64,000 nt of DNA from Rhynchopus sp. YZ270_cl-10 (GCA_964035575.1 OZ037899.1:62001-126000), one strand, 5' to 3'; positions 27,030 to 37,412 are shown, counted from the first letter of the stretch. Made by a program: numbers and translations. Notes: generated from the sequence alone by a model not told the origin.

Positions 27030-27106
27030 ACAATTATGATGCTTCTTTAAAACAACAAGCTTTGGGCCGAAATAGGCTTTTAAGTGATCACACAACGAAG
27101 AAAAAG

Positions 27107-27188
27107 TGACGAGGGTGAGGTTTGAACTCACGCCCCCGAAGAGACTACGACCTGAACGTAGCGCCTTAGACCACTCGGCCACCTCGCC
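27107..27188 (-). tRNA. tRNA-Leu(CAG)
   Basis: A type II tRNA with loop TTCAGGT in CTACG/CGTAG. Its acceptor and variable arm resemble those of Leu(AAG). A T5 run follows on the minus strand. Confidence 0.97.
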
Positions 27189-27309
27189 TTACTAGGCTCC
27201 TTCGTTAAAAATTTTTTCACCATCGCGGAGGTATGAAGGAAATTTTTGATGCGTGCTCTGTACATTTCAAAAGACCCCCTTCAAAGAAAAGAAGATGGAG
27301 AGAAAGCAT

Positions 27310-27382
27310 GGCGCTATAGCTCAGTGGTTAGAGCGCTCGCCCAGTAAGCGAGAGGTCGAGGGTTCGATCCCCTCTAGTGCCT
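27310..27382 (+). tRNA. tRNA-Thr(AGU), C33
   Basis: The loop CCAGTAA in CTCGC/GCGAG: anticodon AGU with C33. In T. brucei the same tRNA is C-to-U edited at position 32, so editing of this loop is a fair question. The acceptor is GGCGCTA/TAGTGCC. A T6 run follows. Confidence 0.94.
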
Positions 27383-27466
27383 TGTTTTTTGTTCACTGTC
27401 CTATTTCTGGTTCGTTGTTAGGTCACAAACAACCTGTTCACATGTTGTCCATCATGACTCAGTATT

Positions 27467-27585
27467 GGATTCGGCCATACTCTGGTGAATACACCTCATC
27501 CCGCCTGATTTGAGAAGTTAAGCACCAGCAGGCCTGGATAGTACTGGCGTGGGTGACCAGCTGGGAAGTCCGGGTGCTTGAATCC
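27467..27585 (+). rRNA. 5S ribosomal RNA
   Basis: The second plus-strand 5S in the unit, an identical body of 119 nt followed by T5. It sits among tRNA genes, away from the other 5S genes. Confidence 0.97.
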
Positions 27586-27599
27586 TTTTTACTTTTTTT

Positions 27600-28250
27600 T
27601 ACTGAAGCAGAAAGTTGTTCTGGATTGCTCACACAGGATCAAAAACGCGAAAACGTTGGGAATATGTGTTATTTGGGTGCTCCCGAACCCATTATGAGGT
27701 CGGACGATTTGATTGGAGCATCAGAAGTGCCCTAATTGAGGTGGCCAAAATGACCGTTTTTACCTGCTATTCCGCAACAGCCCAACTGGTCAAAAATGCG
27801 AAAACGTTGGGAAAACGGGTTATTTGGATGCTCCTGAAGCCATCATGAGGTCGGAACCGCAAATTGGAGCATCACACATGTCCTAATCACTTACTCCCAG
27901 TGAAACACGGTACACATGGAATTTTCCGATTTTCCACCGGATACTCCGCAATAGCAAGATCGTCCAAAATGTGAAAACGTTGGGATAATGGGTCATTCGG
28001 ATGCTCCTGAATTCATTATGAGGTTGTAACCGCAAATTAGAGCATCAGAAGTGCCCTAATCGAGTTCGCGAAAATGACCCAGCAAAATGTCATTTTCACC
28101 TCTATTCTGCAATAGCCAGATCGTCAAAAATGGGAAACTAACGGGAAAATGGGATGTTTGGATGCTCCTGAATCCATTATGAAGTCGTAACCGCAAATTG
28201 GAGCATCACACATCCCTAATCAGCCCTAATCACTTACTCCCAGTGAAAAT
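27600..28250. repeat. Diverged ~160-bp satellite, four units
   Basis: CATTATGAGGT/CATCATGAGGT motifs near 27690, 27840, 28014 and a variant near 28172, with GGAGCATCA and CCCTAATC words. The same family and orientation as 604-1215. No gene. Confidence 0.8.
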
Positions 28251-28315
28251 TTATTTGGGCTATTTGAGATGTATGGAATGTACAGGGTTCCCCCTACACA
28301 GCAAAAAGACAATAA

Positions 28316-28397
28316 CGCGGACGGCAGGATTTGAACCTGCGCGGGCAGAGCCCAATGCATTTCGAGTGCACCTCCGTAACCACTTGGATACGTCCGC
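28316..28397 (-). tRNA. tRNA-Ser(CGA)
   Basis: A type II tRNA with loop CTCGAAA in GTGCA/TGCAT. The acceptor GCGGACG/CGTCCGC is perfect and the discriminator is G. A T5 run follows on the minus strand. Confidence 0.97.
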
Positions 28398-28479
28398 TAC
28401 TGTTCCTTTGCAACTTCTGGAGGAGTCATCGAAAGAACAGGAGGAATGAACAGTGTTTCACAGAACAAAAAAAAGGCTT

Positions 28480-28552
28480 TGCTCCCGGCGGGGTTTGAAC
28501 CCGCGATCCCAGGCTCATAAGACCTGTGCCTTAACCACTAGGCCACGAGAGC
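28480..28552 (-). tRNA. tRNA-Ile(UAU)
   Basis: The loop CTTATGA reads UAU. The acceptor GCTCTCG/CGGGAGC closes with one G-U. A T8 run follows on the minus strand. Confidence 0.96.
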
Positions 28553-28578
28553 GTCGAGCCCTTTTATCCCTTGATAAG

Positions 28579-28649
28579 GCGACCGTGGTCTAGTGGCATG
28601 ATGGACCCCTCCCAAGGGTTCGACCCGGGTTCGATTCCCGGCGGTCGCA
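28579..28649 (+). tRNA. tRNA-Gly(CCC)
   Basis: The loop CTCCCAA in GACCC/GGGTT reads CCC. The acceptor GCGACCG/CGGTCGC is perfect. A T6 run follows. Confidence 0.96.
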
Positions 28650-28699
28650 TAGCCTTTTTTAAGCTGGGCATGTAGAAAACATCGTTGGAAGTAATTAGA

Positions 28700-28772
28700 A
28701 GCAGAGTGGCGCAGTGGTCAGCGCGGTGGGCTCATAACCCACAGGTCATAGGATCGAAACCTATCTCTGCTA
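28700..28772 (+). tRNA. Initiator tRNA-Met(CAU)
   Basis: The acceptor AGCAGAG/CTCTGCT starts with A1-U72, the anticodon stem has GGG/CCC and the T loop is ATCGAAA. All three are hallmarks of the eukaryotic initiator. The loop CTCATAA has the normal U33, unlike the elongator at 5914. Confidence 0.97.
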
Positions 28773-28873
28773 GAAAACCTTTTTCAGTGAACCCATTTTT
28801 TTGACTTGAAAAAAATTTTTTGCACACCAAAAAAAAGTTGGTCAGACCCTTGCCAACATCTCACTAAGTTTGG

Positions 28874-28946
28874 GCAGCTATCGTCTAGTGGTTAGGACGT
28901 CCGCCTTACACGCGGAAGATCGCTGGTTCAATCCCAGCTAGTTGTA
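28874..28946 (+). tRNA. tRNA-Val(UAC)
   Basis: The loop CTTACAC in TCCGC/GCGGA reads UAC. The acceptor is GCAGCTA/TAGTTGT. A T5 run follows. Confidence 0.97.
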
Positions 28947-29037
28947 CTTTTCATTTTTGAATTTCCTTCACAATTTTTACAGGTGGTGTTGACTGTGAAG
29001 GGACACTTCCTTAAAACAAGAAAAGAATATGAAACAA

Positions 29038-29110
29038 GCCCCATTGGCGCAATGGATAGCGCGTTGGACTTCTAATCCAAAGGTTGTGGGTTCGAGTCCC
29101 ACATGGGGTA
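29038..29110 (+). tRNA. tRNA-Arg(UCU)
   Basis: The loop CTTCTAA in TTGGA/TCCAA reads UCU. The acceptor is GCCCCAT/ATGGGGT. A T6 run follows. Confidence 0.97.
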
Positions 29111-29198
29111 ATTCTTTTCTTTGTTTTTTATTTTTCAGATTCGGTGTGATTGAAGACTTTCTCTGGACGCATTCATTTTAAAAACAGGCTTCATTGTA

Positions 29199-29270
29199 TC
29201 CTCGGTAGTATAGAGGTCAGTATTTCCGCCTGTCACGCGGAAGACCCGGGTTCAATTCCCGGCCGGGGAA
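29199..29270 (+). tRNA. tRNA-Asp(GUC), second gene
   Basis: The same tRNA as at 5379-5449, on the plus strand, with loop CTGTCAC. A T5 run follows. Confidence 0.97.
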
Positions 29271-29372
29271 CTCTTTTTATGTGTTGTGTTTTCTTCTGTT
29301 TTTCCTTTTGCTCCGTTTTGGTTGTCCTTTCTCACCGTTCTCATTTCATTTCTAATATAAATCTGTTGGCAA

Positions 29373-29454
29373 GGCAGGATGGCCGAGAGGTCTAAGGCGG
29401 AGGACTCAAGTTCCTTTCTCTTCGGAGGCGTGGGTTCAAACCCCACTCCTGTCA
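29373..29454 (+). tRNA. tRNA-Leu(CAA)
   Basis: A type II tRNA with loop CTCAAGT in GAGGA/TCCTT. The acceptor is GGCAGGA/TCCTGTC with discriminator A. No intron. A T6 run follows. Confidence 0.97.
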
Positions 29455-29561
29455 CACTTTTTTCCTTCTGTTGTCCAGAATCAATTTTTCAAGGAATCAG
29501 TTTTTTCACAATTTGTTTTTTCTGACAAAAAATTTGTGACACAAAATCTCGAAAAAAAGAG

Positions 29562-29633
29562 GGGCTCAGCAGGGAATCGAACCCTGGACCTCTCGCACCC
29601 AAAGCGAGAATCATGCCACTAGACCACTAAGCC
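29562..29633 (-). tRNA. tRNA-Pro(UGG)
   Basis: The loop TTTGGGT in CTCGC/GCGAG reads UGG. It differs from Pro(CGG) at 7651 at the first anticodon base. A T7 run follows on the minus strand. Confidence 0.97.
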
Positions 29634-29756
29634 TTCGTTTTGTACCCATATTCCCATTTTCTTCTGTCCAAAATTTTTTTTTTATTTTGACACAGTTTTG
29701 GGTTCTGGGTGGTGAATGCACACACCATCTCGTTTCTATGAACCATATAAATGTCA

Positions 29757-29830
29757 GCACCTATGGTCTAGTTGGTTATGACGCCTCGTTAACACCGAGG
29801 AGGTCTCCGGTTCAAACCCGGATAGGTGTA
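29757..29830 (+). tRNA. tRNA-Val(AAC)
   Basis: The loop TTAACAC in CCTCG/CGAGG reads AAC. The acceptor is GCACCTA/TAGGTGT. A T5 run follows. Confidence 0.97.
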
Positions 29831-30010
29831 CACTTCTTTTTGTGTGTTTGTTTTTTGGCCTTGTGTTGTCCATTTTTTTTGGGGTGAGCGCACATCCGCA
29901 AACACGTGTCATAATGCTAACGTTTGCGGCTGTGCTACTCTGCCTATTTTTTTGGATTTGGTGAAAAATGGTACCAAAATCAAATCCCGGAGCGATCAGT
30001 TTTTGTTGCC

Positions 30011-30064
30011 GGAAGCACATGTGGAAATGGGTGGGAATTCCTTAACATTTCCGCATGTGCTTCC
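30011..30064. repeat. Hairpin at the unit boundary
   Basis: GGAAGCACATGTGGAAATG is followed, after about 16 bases, by CATTTCCGCATGTGCTTCC, an inverted repeat of 19 bp with one mismatch. The same hairpin is at 56562-56615. Confidence 0.75.
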
Positions 30065-30118
30065 TTTTCAGTCCTTTCCATCTCGAACGAACTTTGATCA
30101 GTGGGAACATGAAACAGA

Positions 30119-30408
30119 CTGACAGGTTACATAGCGTCTCAGCTCAACCTGATTGCAGGCCAAAAAATAATTTTCGGCCAAAATTTTTTTTAAGTTTTTG
30201 TTGCCAGAAGCCATATGCTGAAACTTTGCACAGCACACAGTGAGCTGTGCGCCCACAACGGAGGGCCTGTTCTGTGCGCCCACAATGGGGGGTGTTCTGT
30301 GCGCCCGACATACCAAAAAATTTTCGTCCAAAAAATTGGGATGTAGTAGCACAGCGCACTTTTCCAATGTAGTAGCACAGCACACCTTGAAAATTGTTAT
30401 TAGAGTTG
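30119..30408. repeat. Short GTGCGCCC-rich repeat spacer, unit B
   Basis: Unit B copy of the spacer at 1-290. Confidence 0.6.
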
Positions 30409-30426
30409 AGGGGAAAAAAGAGAAGT

Positions 30427-30442
30427 GCCTCCACCTGGGATT

Positions 30443-30491
<49 letters not shown>

Positions 30492-30498
30492 AAGAGGC
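30427..30498 (-). tRNA. tRNA-Phe(GAA), unit B
   Basis: Unit B copy of the gene at 309-380, with the same loop and terminator. Confidence 0.97.
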
Positions 30499-30577
30499 CT
30501 TGTTTTAGGGTATGCATATTTTTTACACGGCCAACATTTTTTGAACAGGTCAAAGTCAAAGTAGTAGAAAAAGTATT

Positions 30578-30649
30578 GGTCGTGACAGGGCTCGAACCTG
30601 GGACCGTTGGCTTATTAGACCAATGCTCTACCGACTGAGCTACACGACC
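30578..30649 (-). tRNA. tRNA-Ile(AAU), unit B
   Basis: Unit B copy of the gene at 460-531. Confidence 0.96.
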
Positions 30650-30721
30650 GACAATAATGACGAAAGGAATTGCCTACCTGGGGTGCACACTATTTTTTTC
30701 TATTTTGCACAAAACTGTATT

Positions 30722-31333
30722 TGCATGACCTCCTCGTACCAATGCTCCGCAACAGCAAAATGGTCAAAAATGCAAAAATGTTGGGAAAATGGGTTATTTG
30801 GGTGCTCCTGAATCCATTATGAGGTTAAACGATGTGATTAGAGCATCAGAAGTATCCTGATCGAGTTGACGAAAATGACCCTATTGTACTGCCATTCCAC
30901 AAAGGAAAAAATGGTCAAAAAGGCGAAAACGTTGGGAAAATGGGTTGGATTTAGGCGCTCCTGAACGCATTATGAGGTCAGAACCGCAAATTGGAGCACC
31001 AGAAGTGCCCTAATCGAGTTGGCGAAAATGACCCACTAAAATGACTTTTGTGCCACCATGCCACGAATGGCAAAATGTTCAAAAATGTGAAAATATTGGG
31101 AAAACGGGTTATTCGGCTGCTCATGAAGCCATTATGAGGTCAGAATCGCCAATTGGAGCATCAGAAGTGTCCTGATAGAGTTGGTTAAAATGACCCAGTA
31201 AAATGCCTATTGTACTGCTATTGCGCAATAGCAAAATGCTCAAAAATGTGAAAACGTTGGGAAAATGGGTCATTTGGATGCTCCTGAACGCATTATGAGG
31301 TCAGACTCGCCAATTGGACCATCACACACATCC
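30722..31333. repeat. ~160-bp satellite, unit B
   Basis: Unit B copy of the block at 604-1215. Confidence 0.8.
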
Positions 31334-31426
31334 TCATCGCAGGCACTGCACAATGATGTCAGTTCATATTTTTGTGTGTTTGACTGGCCCAACCAAAAAA
31401 TAATCAACAAAATATTGCAAAAAAAT

Positions 31427-31498
31427 GGACATTGAGGGGTTCGAACCCTCGGCCTCCCGTATGCAGAACGGGCGCTCTACCACTGAGCTAAACGCCCC
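31427..31498 (-). tRNA. tRNA-Ala(UGC), C33, unit B
   Basis: Unit B copy of 1309-1380; C33 and the acceptor mismatches are kept. Confidence 0.9.
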
Positions 31499-31610
31499 TG
31501 ATAAATGTCCCTCAAGGAGAGGTACTTGGGGCACGTTCTGTTCGTCTATTTTGTCAATTTTTTCAAGAACGCAACAAGCCTTGAAATTGACTCTTTCCTT
31601 TAAAACGAAT

Positions 31611-31682
31611 GCCCGCCTAGCTCAGCGGTAGAGCGTTGGACTTTTAATCCAATGGTCGTGGGTTCGATCCCCACGGCGGGTG
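31611..31682 (+). tRNA. tRNA-Lys(UUU), unit B
   Basis: Unit B copy of 1493-1564. Confidence 0.97.
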
Positions 31683-31761
31683 CCTACTTTTTTGGATCAA
31701 TTGGATTCTCTTTTTTTTGTGCTCATTTTCAGGATCTGGGGCGTTGTACTTCCTCAACTAT

Positions 31762-31843
31762 GCTGACGTATCCAAGTGGTTACGGAGGTGGACTTGAAAT
31801 CCACTGGGCTCTGCCCGCGCAGGTTCGAACCCTGCCGTCAGCG
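31762..31843 (+). tRNA. tRNA-Ser(UGA), unit B
   Basis: Unit B copy of 1644-1725. Confidence 0.97.
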
Positions 31844-31961
31844 TTCTTTACCTTTTCGTTTGATTTCTGGGATTTATGTTTTTGCCATCAAATGCAAAGA
31901 TTGAAGATGTGTGTGTGACAAAGCTCCAAAAAATATTGAAAACACTTGGAAAAAGAAAAGT

Positions 31962-32032
31962 TCTCCCACGCGGGTTTGAACCGCGGCTACTGGATTCAAA
32001 GTCCAGGGTGCTAACCACTACACCATAGGAGA
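31962..32032 (-). tRNA. tRNA-Gln(UUG), unit B
   Basis: Unit B copy of 1844-1914. Confidence 0.95.
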
Positions 32033-32134
32033 GATAATCCGGATCCTTTTGTTCACACAACAACGATGGAAAATTTGGTGGTTGCAGGTACACACAAGTA
32101 CCCCACGTTGATTCTTCGATTTAAGTTAATATGA

Positions 32135-32207
32135 GCCTCCCTAGCTCAGTCGGTAGAGCGCAAGGCCCTTAACCTTGTGGTCGCGGGTTCGAGCCCCGCG
32201 GGAGGTG
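32135..32207 (+). tRNA. tRNA-Lys(CUU), C33, first gene, unit B
   Basis: Unit B copy of 2017-2089; the loop CCCTTAA is kept. Confidence 0.95.
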
Positions 32208-32426
32208 CTTTTTGTATTGATACCTGAATTTTTCTGAAATTTTTTTATTTGTTGGAAAACATGGTGTGTCGGTCGTTGTGCAGTGAGCCCGCCATCGTGC
32301 GAAATCGTGCCCAAAAATTTTTTTTGGTGGTCACAATCGCAATGATTTTTGGTGACCACGCAAGTGATCACTAACGTGTCGTTAAACAAAGTACAAGCTT
32401 CGTCCTAAGTACTGACAGGTAATTAA

Positions 32427-32508
32427 GCGGACGTACCCAAGTGGTTACGGGGCTCGCCTGCTAAGCGAGTGTGCTCTGCATGCGCAAGTTCGAACCTTGC
32501 CGTTCGCG
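32427..32508 (+). tRNA. tRNA-Ser(GCU), unit B
   Basis: Unit B copy of 2309-2390. Confidence 0.97.
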
Positions 32509-32762
32509 TTTTTTATACACTGCATCGATCCCTTTTTTCATTCTTTTCTGAACTTTTTCAAACTCAAAAAAAACCTGGCAAAATCTGTTTTATCTTCAGG
32601 TCAAGAATCTCCAAGTTAGGACAGCATTCAAGATGTTTGGTTTTTTTGGTGAGACAACCTTGGAAGTCCTGAAAAATAGTTTCAACATCAAGATGACACA
32701 CAATGTGGGTTTTTTGCTCAAAATTAAAATTGGACTCAAAAACTCAAAAAAAATGAAAAATC

Positions 32763-32834
32763 TCCTCCTGTTGGGTTCGAACCAACGACCTGCAGGTTAA
32801 CAGCCTGACGCGCTACCGACTGCGCCAAGGAGGA
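32763..32834 (-). tRNA. tRNA-Asn(GUU), first gene, unit B
   Basis: Unit B copy of 2645-2716. Confidence 0.96.
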
Positions 32835-32948
32835 TCTGATTGTTAGCGAAGACAGCATTTACATGGGGACCTTATTCAAAACGAAAACACACACAAGGAA
32901 TGACGGAAACTTATGGCCGCGTTACGAAGAGAATGCGAGAGAATTCGT

Positions 32949-33020
32949 GGCTCGGTGGTCTAGTGGCATGATTCTCGCTTAGGGTGCGAGAGGTCCGGGG
33001 TTCAATTCCCCGCCGAGCCC
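32949..33020 (+). tRNA. tRNA-Pro(AGG), intact, unit B
   Basis: Unit B copy of 2831-2902; a second intact empty site for element 2. Confidence 0.97.
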
Positions 33021-33113
33021 TTGTCTTTTTGGATTTTCATTTTTATTTTTTCGTTTGAAATTCCGTGTTGCTTGCACAAAAGTACCCTTTTTGGATTGTG
33101 CCTAAGTATCACC

Positions 33114-33185
33114 TCCCCTTTAGTACAGTGGTTAGTATACCTGGCTTTCACCCAGGCGACCCGGGTTCAAACCCCGGAGGGGGAA
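33114..33185 (+). tRNA. tRNA-Glu(UUC), unit B
   Basis: Unit B copy of 2996-3067. Confidence 0.96.
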
Positions 33186-33313
33186 TCCTTTTTGATTGCT
33201 TTCAAATTTCGGAGCTGTTTTTTTTGATATTTTCGCATTTCTGAATTTTCAATTTGGCAAAGTTTTGTGACAAAAGGAGGAAATCTAAAAATATTTTGGA
33301 ATGAACAAAAAGT

Positions 33314-33384
33314 ACTCGCGGCGGGGATCGAACCCGCAACCTCCGGCGTCGGGAACCGACGCGCTTCCATTGCGCCACGCGAGC
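33314..33384 (-). tRNA. tRNA-Arg(CCG), C33, unit B
   Basis: Unit B copy of 3196-3266; the loop TCCCGAC is kept. Confidence 0.85.
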
Positions 33385-34512
33385 TTATCTTGTTTCCCAA
33401 GATCTCAGATTATGGAGAAGGTTTGGCAATGTCTAAAAAAGTTCAAAAAGTGATAAAACAGCCAGTGTCCCTTGGTGCATGACTGGTTGTACTGTGGTGG
33501 ACCCGTGCACTTTCCATACAGTCCTATGCCAGAAAACCCACACACAATGGGTTTGCGGGTTTTCTACATCCACTGTACCTGTGCATAAGATAACCCATCG
33601 TGAAACTCCCTTGTGCACCCGACATACCACCCCTGGCCATATTGGTCAGGCATATTAGTAAGGGTACCTGGTCAGATCTGACCAGACACCTGGTCACAGT
33701 GACTGGGCACAGTAGGAACCACAGCTGAAATGGGTGGGGGCTTAAAGCCGTGTTCCAGCATGTGGTTCCTCTTTAGGTCCCAGCATGTAGTACACCCGAC
33801 ATACCACAGCCCAGGCCATATTGGTAAGGCATATTAGTAGGGGCACCTGGTCACAGTGACTAGGGGGATTCCTAATCGGGCGCACAGGGGGATTCCTAAT
33901 CGGGCGCACAGGGGGTCCCTAATCGGGCGCACAGGGGGGTCGGCCCGCAAACCTGATGATCATATTACCTCTGACCAGCGCACCGGCCATACTGACTTAC
34001 ATGTTTATTTACTGGGAATTTTGTGAAGAAATAAACATGTAAGTCAGGTTGGGTTTATGAACATGTCGTAGTCCCAACCTGACTTACATGGTTATGAAAA
34101 ACCTGACTTACATGGTTATTAACCCAGGGAATTTTGTGAACAAATAAACATGTAAGTCAGGTTTTTCATAAACACGTAAGTTAACCCAAAAACATGTGGC
34201 CACCAGAGCGGCCATACTGACTTACATGTTTATGAACTGGGATTTTTGTGAACAAATAAACATGCAAGTCAGTATGGGTTTATAAACATGTGAGTCAAAT
34301 TTTTTTTCGATTGTGACGGAAGTTGTGACTGAACTGACTTACTATGTCGAGCAAAAACCCGCATCAGACAAAAAAATTCTTTCTCCACTAAGAATCCTTA
34401 CACAAGAAAGAGTACATATCATTTCCACTTTTTCGTTTTGAACGAGTTTGTGACCGACCTGAAACTGTCCGAAACCATATTGTTTTGCTTTTTCCAATCG
34501 CAAAAAGAGAGT
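33385..34512. repeat. Foldback and short-repeat block, unit B
   Basis: Unit B version of 3267-4396. It has three rather than two copies of the unit containing TCGGGCGCACAGGGG, and one fewer CCTGACTTACATGGTTATGA unit near 34078-34120. Confidence 0.7.
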
Positions 34513-34582
34513 GCGTAATCCGGGAATCGAACCCGGGCCGACCCCGTGGCGGGGGGCCATTCTACCACTAGACCAATTACGC
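34513..34582 (-). tRNA. tRNA-Gly(GCC), C33, unit B
   Basis: Unit B copy of 4397-4466; C33 is kept. Confidence 0.94.
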
Positions 34583-34698
34583 TACGATATTAGTCGAAAT
34601 TGTGCTCGAGTTGCCGCTCGTTGCATAGTTGAAAAATATTTCACAATGTCCCGGGAAATAAAACCCTTTCTGAGATCCCAATAAGTGGGAGTATTCAA

Positions 34699-34770
34699 GC
34701 GGTTATGGTTTAGTGGTTAGAACACCCGTTTGTGGCACGGGAGACCCGAGTTCAATTCTCGGTAACCGCT
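34699..34770 (+). tRNA. tRNA-His(GUG), unit B
   Basis: Unit B copy of 4583-4654. Confidence 0.97.
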
Positions 34771-34857
34771 TTTTTAGCTGTACAATCAACCATTTTCATT
34801 TTTTCCAACTCCAAAAATATGCAGGCCACATAAAAAATACTATTGCCTAAAGACATG

Positions 34858-34929
34858 GACCGTGTGGCTCAATGGAAGAGCGCCTGACCACGGATCAGGC
34901 GGTTGCAGGTTCGAGTCCTGCCACGGTTG
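34858..34929 (+). tRNA. tRNA-Arg(ACG), C33, unit B
   Basis: Unit B copy of 4742-4813; C33 is kept. Confidence 0.94.
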
Positions 34930-35018
34930 CTTCTTTTTTTAAACAATTTGAACAATTTCAAATTATTTTCATTTTGAAATCGCCCCCCACAAGGAAAACA
35001 CTTTGCATGAAAGTAACA

Positions 35019-35090
35019 GCACTTATGGTATAACGGTTAGTATTCTCGCCTTCCAAGCGAGCGGCCCGGGTTCGACTCCCGGTAAGTGCA
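35019..35090 (+). tRNA. tRNA-Gly(UCC), unit B
   Basis: Unit B copy of 4903-4974. Confidence 0.97.
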
Positions 35091-35364
35091 GTTCTTTTTT
35101 TTAGGGGGAAGCAAAATTTTCATGTTCAGAAAATATTTCTGAAATGTCGACTTTTCAAAGAATTTCCAGTTTTCAAGTTTTCCCCAAAAATTTTTCAACT
35201 TTCTTACGGGTGGGTTGACTACCAAAAAATCCAAAATCCCTGGGTTACCCCCCTTCCCACTGGACCCAATGTTTTTATCTGTTGTCACTGTAATTCATTT
35301 GACACCAATCTCTCACTTTTTTGTGTTTTCAAAAAAGTTCAAAAAAACAATGTTCAAAAAGTTA

Positions 35365-35436
35365 ACCCCGTGCGGGACTCGAACCCGCAACCTTTGGATT
35401 CGAAGTCCAACGCGCTATCCATTGCGCCAACGGGGC
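35365..35436 (-). tRNA. tRNA-Arg(UCG), unit B
   Basis: Unit B copy of 5244-5315. The spacer just before it (35180-35320) is more diverged from unit A than the gene. Confidence 0.97.
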
Positions 35437-35499
35437 CTGATTTGATTTTCATCAGAAAAGAAACGAAACAATGAATGGGAGCCCTGTACAAAAAAGAAT

Positions 35500-35570
35500 T
35501 CCCCGGCCGGGAATTGAACCCGGGTCTTCCGCGTGACAGGCGGAAATACTGACCTCTATACTACCGAGGA
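35500..35570 (-). tRNA. tRNA-Asp(GUC), first gene, unit B
   Basis: Unit B copy of 5379-5449. Confidence 0.97.
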
Positions 35571-35668
35571 TACAATCTTTACTCTGATTTAATTTCGCGC
35601 ATTAAAATGGTCCAAAATGAGCACAGAAATGACGAAAATGCACGAAATTTTGTGAACAAAAAATGAAT

Positions 35669-35750
35669 CGCAGTCGGCAGGACTTGAACCTGCGCGGGCA
35701 GAGCCCAATGGATTTCTAGTCCACCTCCGTAACCACTTGGATACGACTGC
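35669..35750 (-). tRNA. tRNA-Ser(AGA), unit B
   Basis: Unit B copy of 5548-5629. Confidence 0.97.
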
Positions 35751-35827
35751 TGTAATTCTCACCGTTCTTTGTTTTTAGGCAGTCATCTGTTTGCAGAAAA
35801 TAATCTGGAACACGAAAACGAAAAAAA

Positions 35828-35911
35828 TCCTCTCGGCCGGAATCGAACCAGCGACCGCTCGATAACCGAGTATTCTACAGTCGAGCGCTCTACCAATTGA
35901 GCTACGAGAGG
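35828..35911 (-). tRNA. tRNA-Tyr(GUA) with 11-nt intron, unit B
   Basis: Unit B copy of 5707-5790; the intron ATACTCGGTTA is unchanged. Confidence 0.96.
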
Positions 35912-36035
35912 TTCTACAACTGTCATTGTTTTCACAGAAGCCCATAAAATTTTTTGGCTCAAAAAAATTTTTTTGCCACACAAACCTGTAGAAATTTGCA
36001 CCCCATGTATTTCTTAATGATACGATAATATCAAG

Positions 36036-36108
36036 GCGAGGTTGGCGCAGTCGGGAGCGCGTAGGTCCCATAATCCTAAGGTCGTCAGTTCGATCCTGGC
36101 ACCTCGCA
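36036..36108 (+). tRNA. tRNA-Met(CAU), elongator, C33, unit B
   Basis: Unit B copy of 5914-5986; the loop CCCATAA is kept. Confidence 0.93.
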
Positions 36109-36193
36109 CTTTTTTGTGTGTCTTTTTCCTTTGTGTGGGATTTTCAGCAAAATTTCCACCTTCATGCTAAACGCATTGAAGCCCTAAATCATG

Positions 36194-36264
36194 GGCCCTA
36201 TGGTGTAGCGGTAGCACTATGGATTCCAAATCCATCAACGGCGGTTCGATTCCGTCTAGGGTCA
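36194..36264 (+). tRNA. tRNA-Trp(CCA), unit B
   Basis: Unit B copy of 6074-6144. Confidence 0.97.
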
Positions 36265-36346
36265 TTTCTTTTTTTACACACTTTCCTTTCTGTGTTGTCT
36301 TGAAAAACTTCTTCGCAGGAGAAACAGCAAAAGCATCTTAATCAGC

Positions 36347-36418
36347 GGCGATTTAGCTCAGTGGCAGAGCATTGGTCTTGTAAACCAAGGGTCGGGGGTT
36401 CGATCCCCCCAGTTGCCT
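36347..36418 (+). tRNA. tRNA-Thr(UGU), unit B
   Basis: Unit B copy of 6227-6298. Confidence 0.97.
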
Positions 36419-36515
36419 TTCTATTTTTTGGTGATGTGATGTGATGCGGTTGTGCTGAAGAAGCAGCAACTGAGCACTGGATGTGACAGGCAGGAACGCA
36501 GAAGGGAGATGGCCT

Positions 36516-36923
36516 GGCCGTACTCCAGTACAGGCCCGAGCGAGTGCTCACAGAATGGGCTCCAAAAACCAGCACAGAATGGAATGGCTGGAGACTTTTT
36601 GGCTTACTGTAAGGATTTGTTAGGAGTGGAAAAAAAAACTCCTGACCCGGGTATTGAATTTTCAGATCATTTTCTCAGTCACAATGCAAGCACAGAATGG
36701 AAACGAAAAACCAGCACAGAATGGAATGGCTGGAGTCTTATAGCCGTGTTCCATTCTGTGCTTGGTTTTGGTTTCCATTCTGTGCTTGCATTGTGACTGA
36801 GAAAATGATCCGAAAATTCAATAGCCAGGTCAGGAGTTTTTCCATCTGAATTATGGATTGCTAAGGATTTCCCAGCCATTCCATTCTGTGCTGGATTCCA
36901 CCATTCTGTACTGGTGAGTCGCC
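36516..36923. mobile_element. Small foldback-family element, unit B version
   Basis: The counterpart of 6396-6681, but 408 bp long. It keeps a large inverted repeat (GTCACAATGCAAGCACAGAA near 36679 and its complement near 36770-36800). Unit A has lost one arm or turned part of it round. Confidence 0.7.
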
Positions 36924-37233
36924 AAGAAGCGGCAGCTGAGCACACTGGACATGCCCAGAAAGGAGATAAGTTGTGGGGCTGAAACGTGCTATCCCCAGCA
37001 AAAGGGTCTGGCACTTTTCGCGAGTGGAAGCAGTTCACACCTGGTTGAACGCAAAACCTACACCGGTCGGTGGGAGTCCTGTGTTGGTTCGGAAAACACA
37101 TATTTTCACCCAAATTCCACTCTCAACTTGCCAACGAAACAGAACTGAGATCAAGTGGAGGAAATATTTTTTGGTTTTCATTTGCCTCAAAATCTCAGAA
37201 ACCTGCAAAATCGTAAGCATTCAAAAAGAAAAG

Positions 37234-37306
37234 CACCTCCCGCGGGGCTCGAACCCGCGACCACAAGGTTAAGGGCCTTGCGCTCTACCGACTGAGCTAG
37301 GGAGGC
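37234..37306 (-). tRNA. tRNA-Lys(CUU), C33, second gene, unit B
   Basis: Unit B copy of 6991-7063. Confidence 0.95.
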
Positions 37307-37412
37307 TCACATTCATTTAAACCAAAGAATCATTGTGGGGTGGTCATGCAGAAAAGTCTCTTGTCCTAAATTTGACCACCCCAGAGAAAAGGAAAGAAGG
37401 TAAAACTATTAG

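Larger units (their letters stand above)
1..30118. repeat. Unit A of a tandem RNA-gene macro-repeat
   Basis: The sequence from position 1 restarts almost unchanged at 30119 and again at 56670. Gene order and orientation are the same in all copies wherever they are not interrupted. Unit A is 30118 bp long and is the only copy here with U1, U2, U4, U5 and tRNA-Cys. It carries 48 tRNA genes and one 2769-bp element insertion that unit B lacks. Confidence 0.95.
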
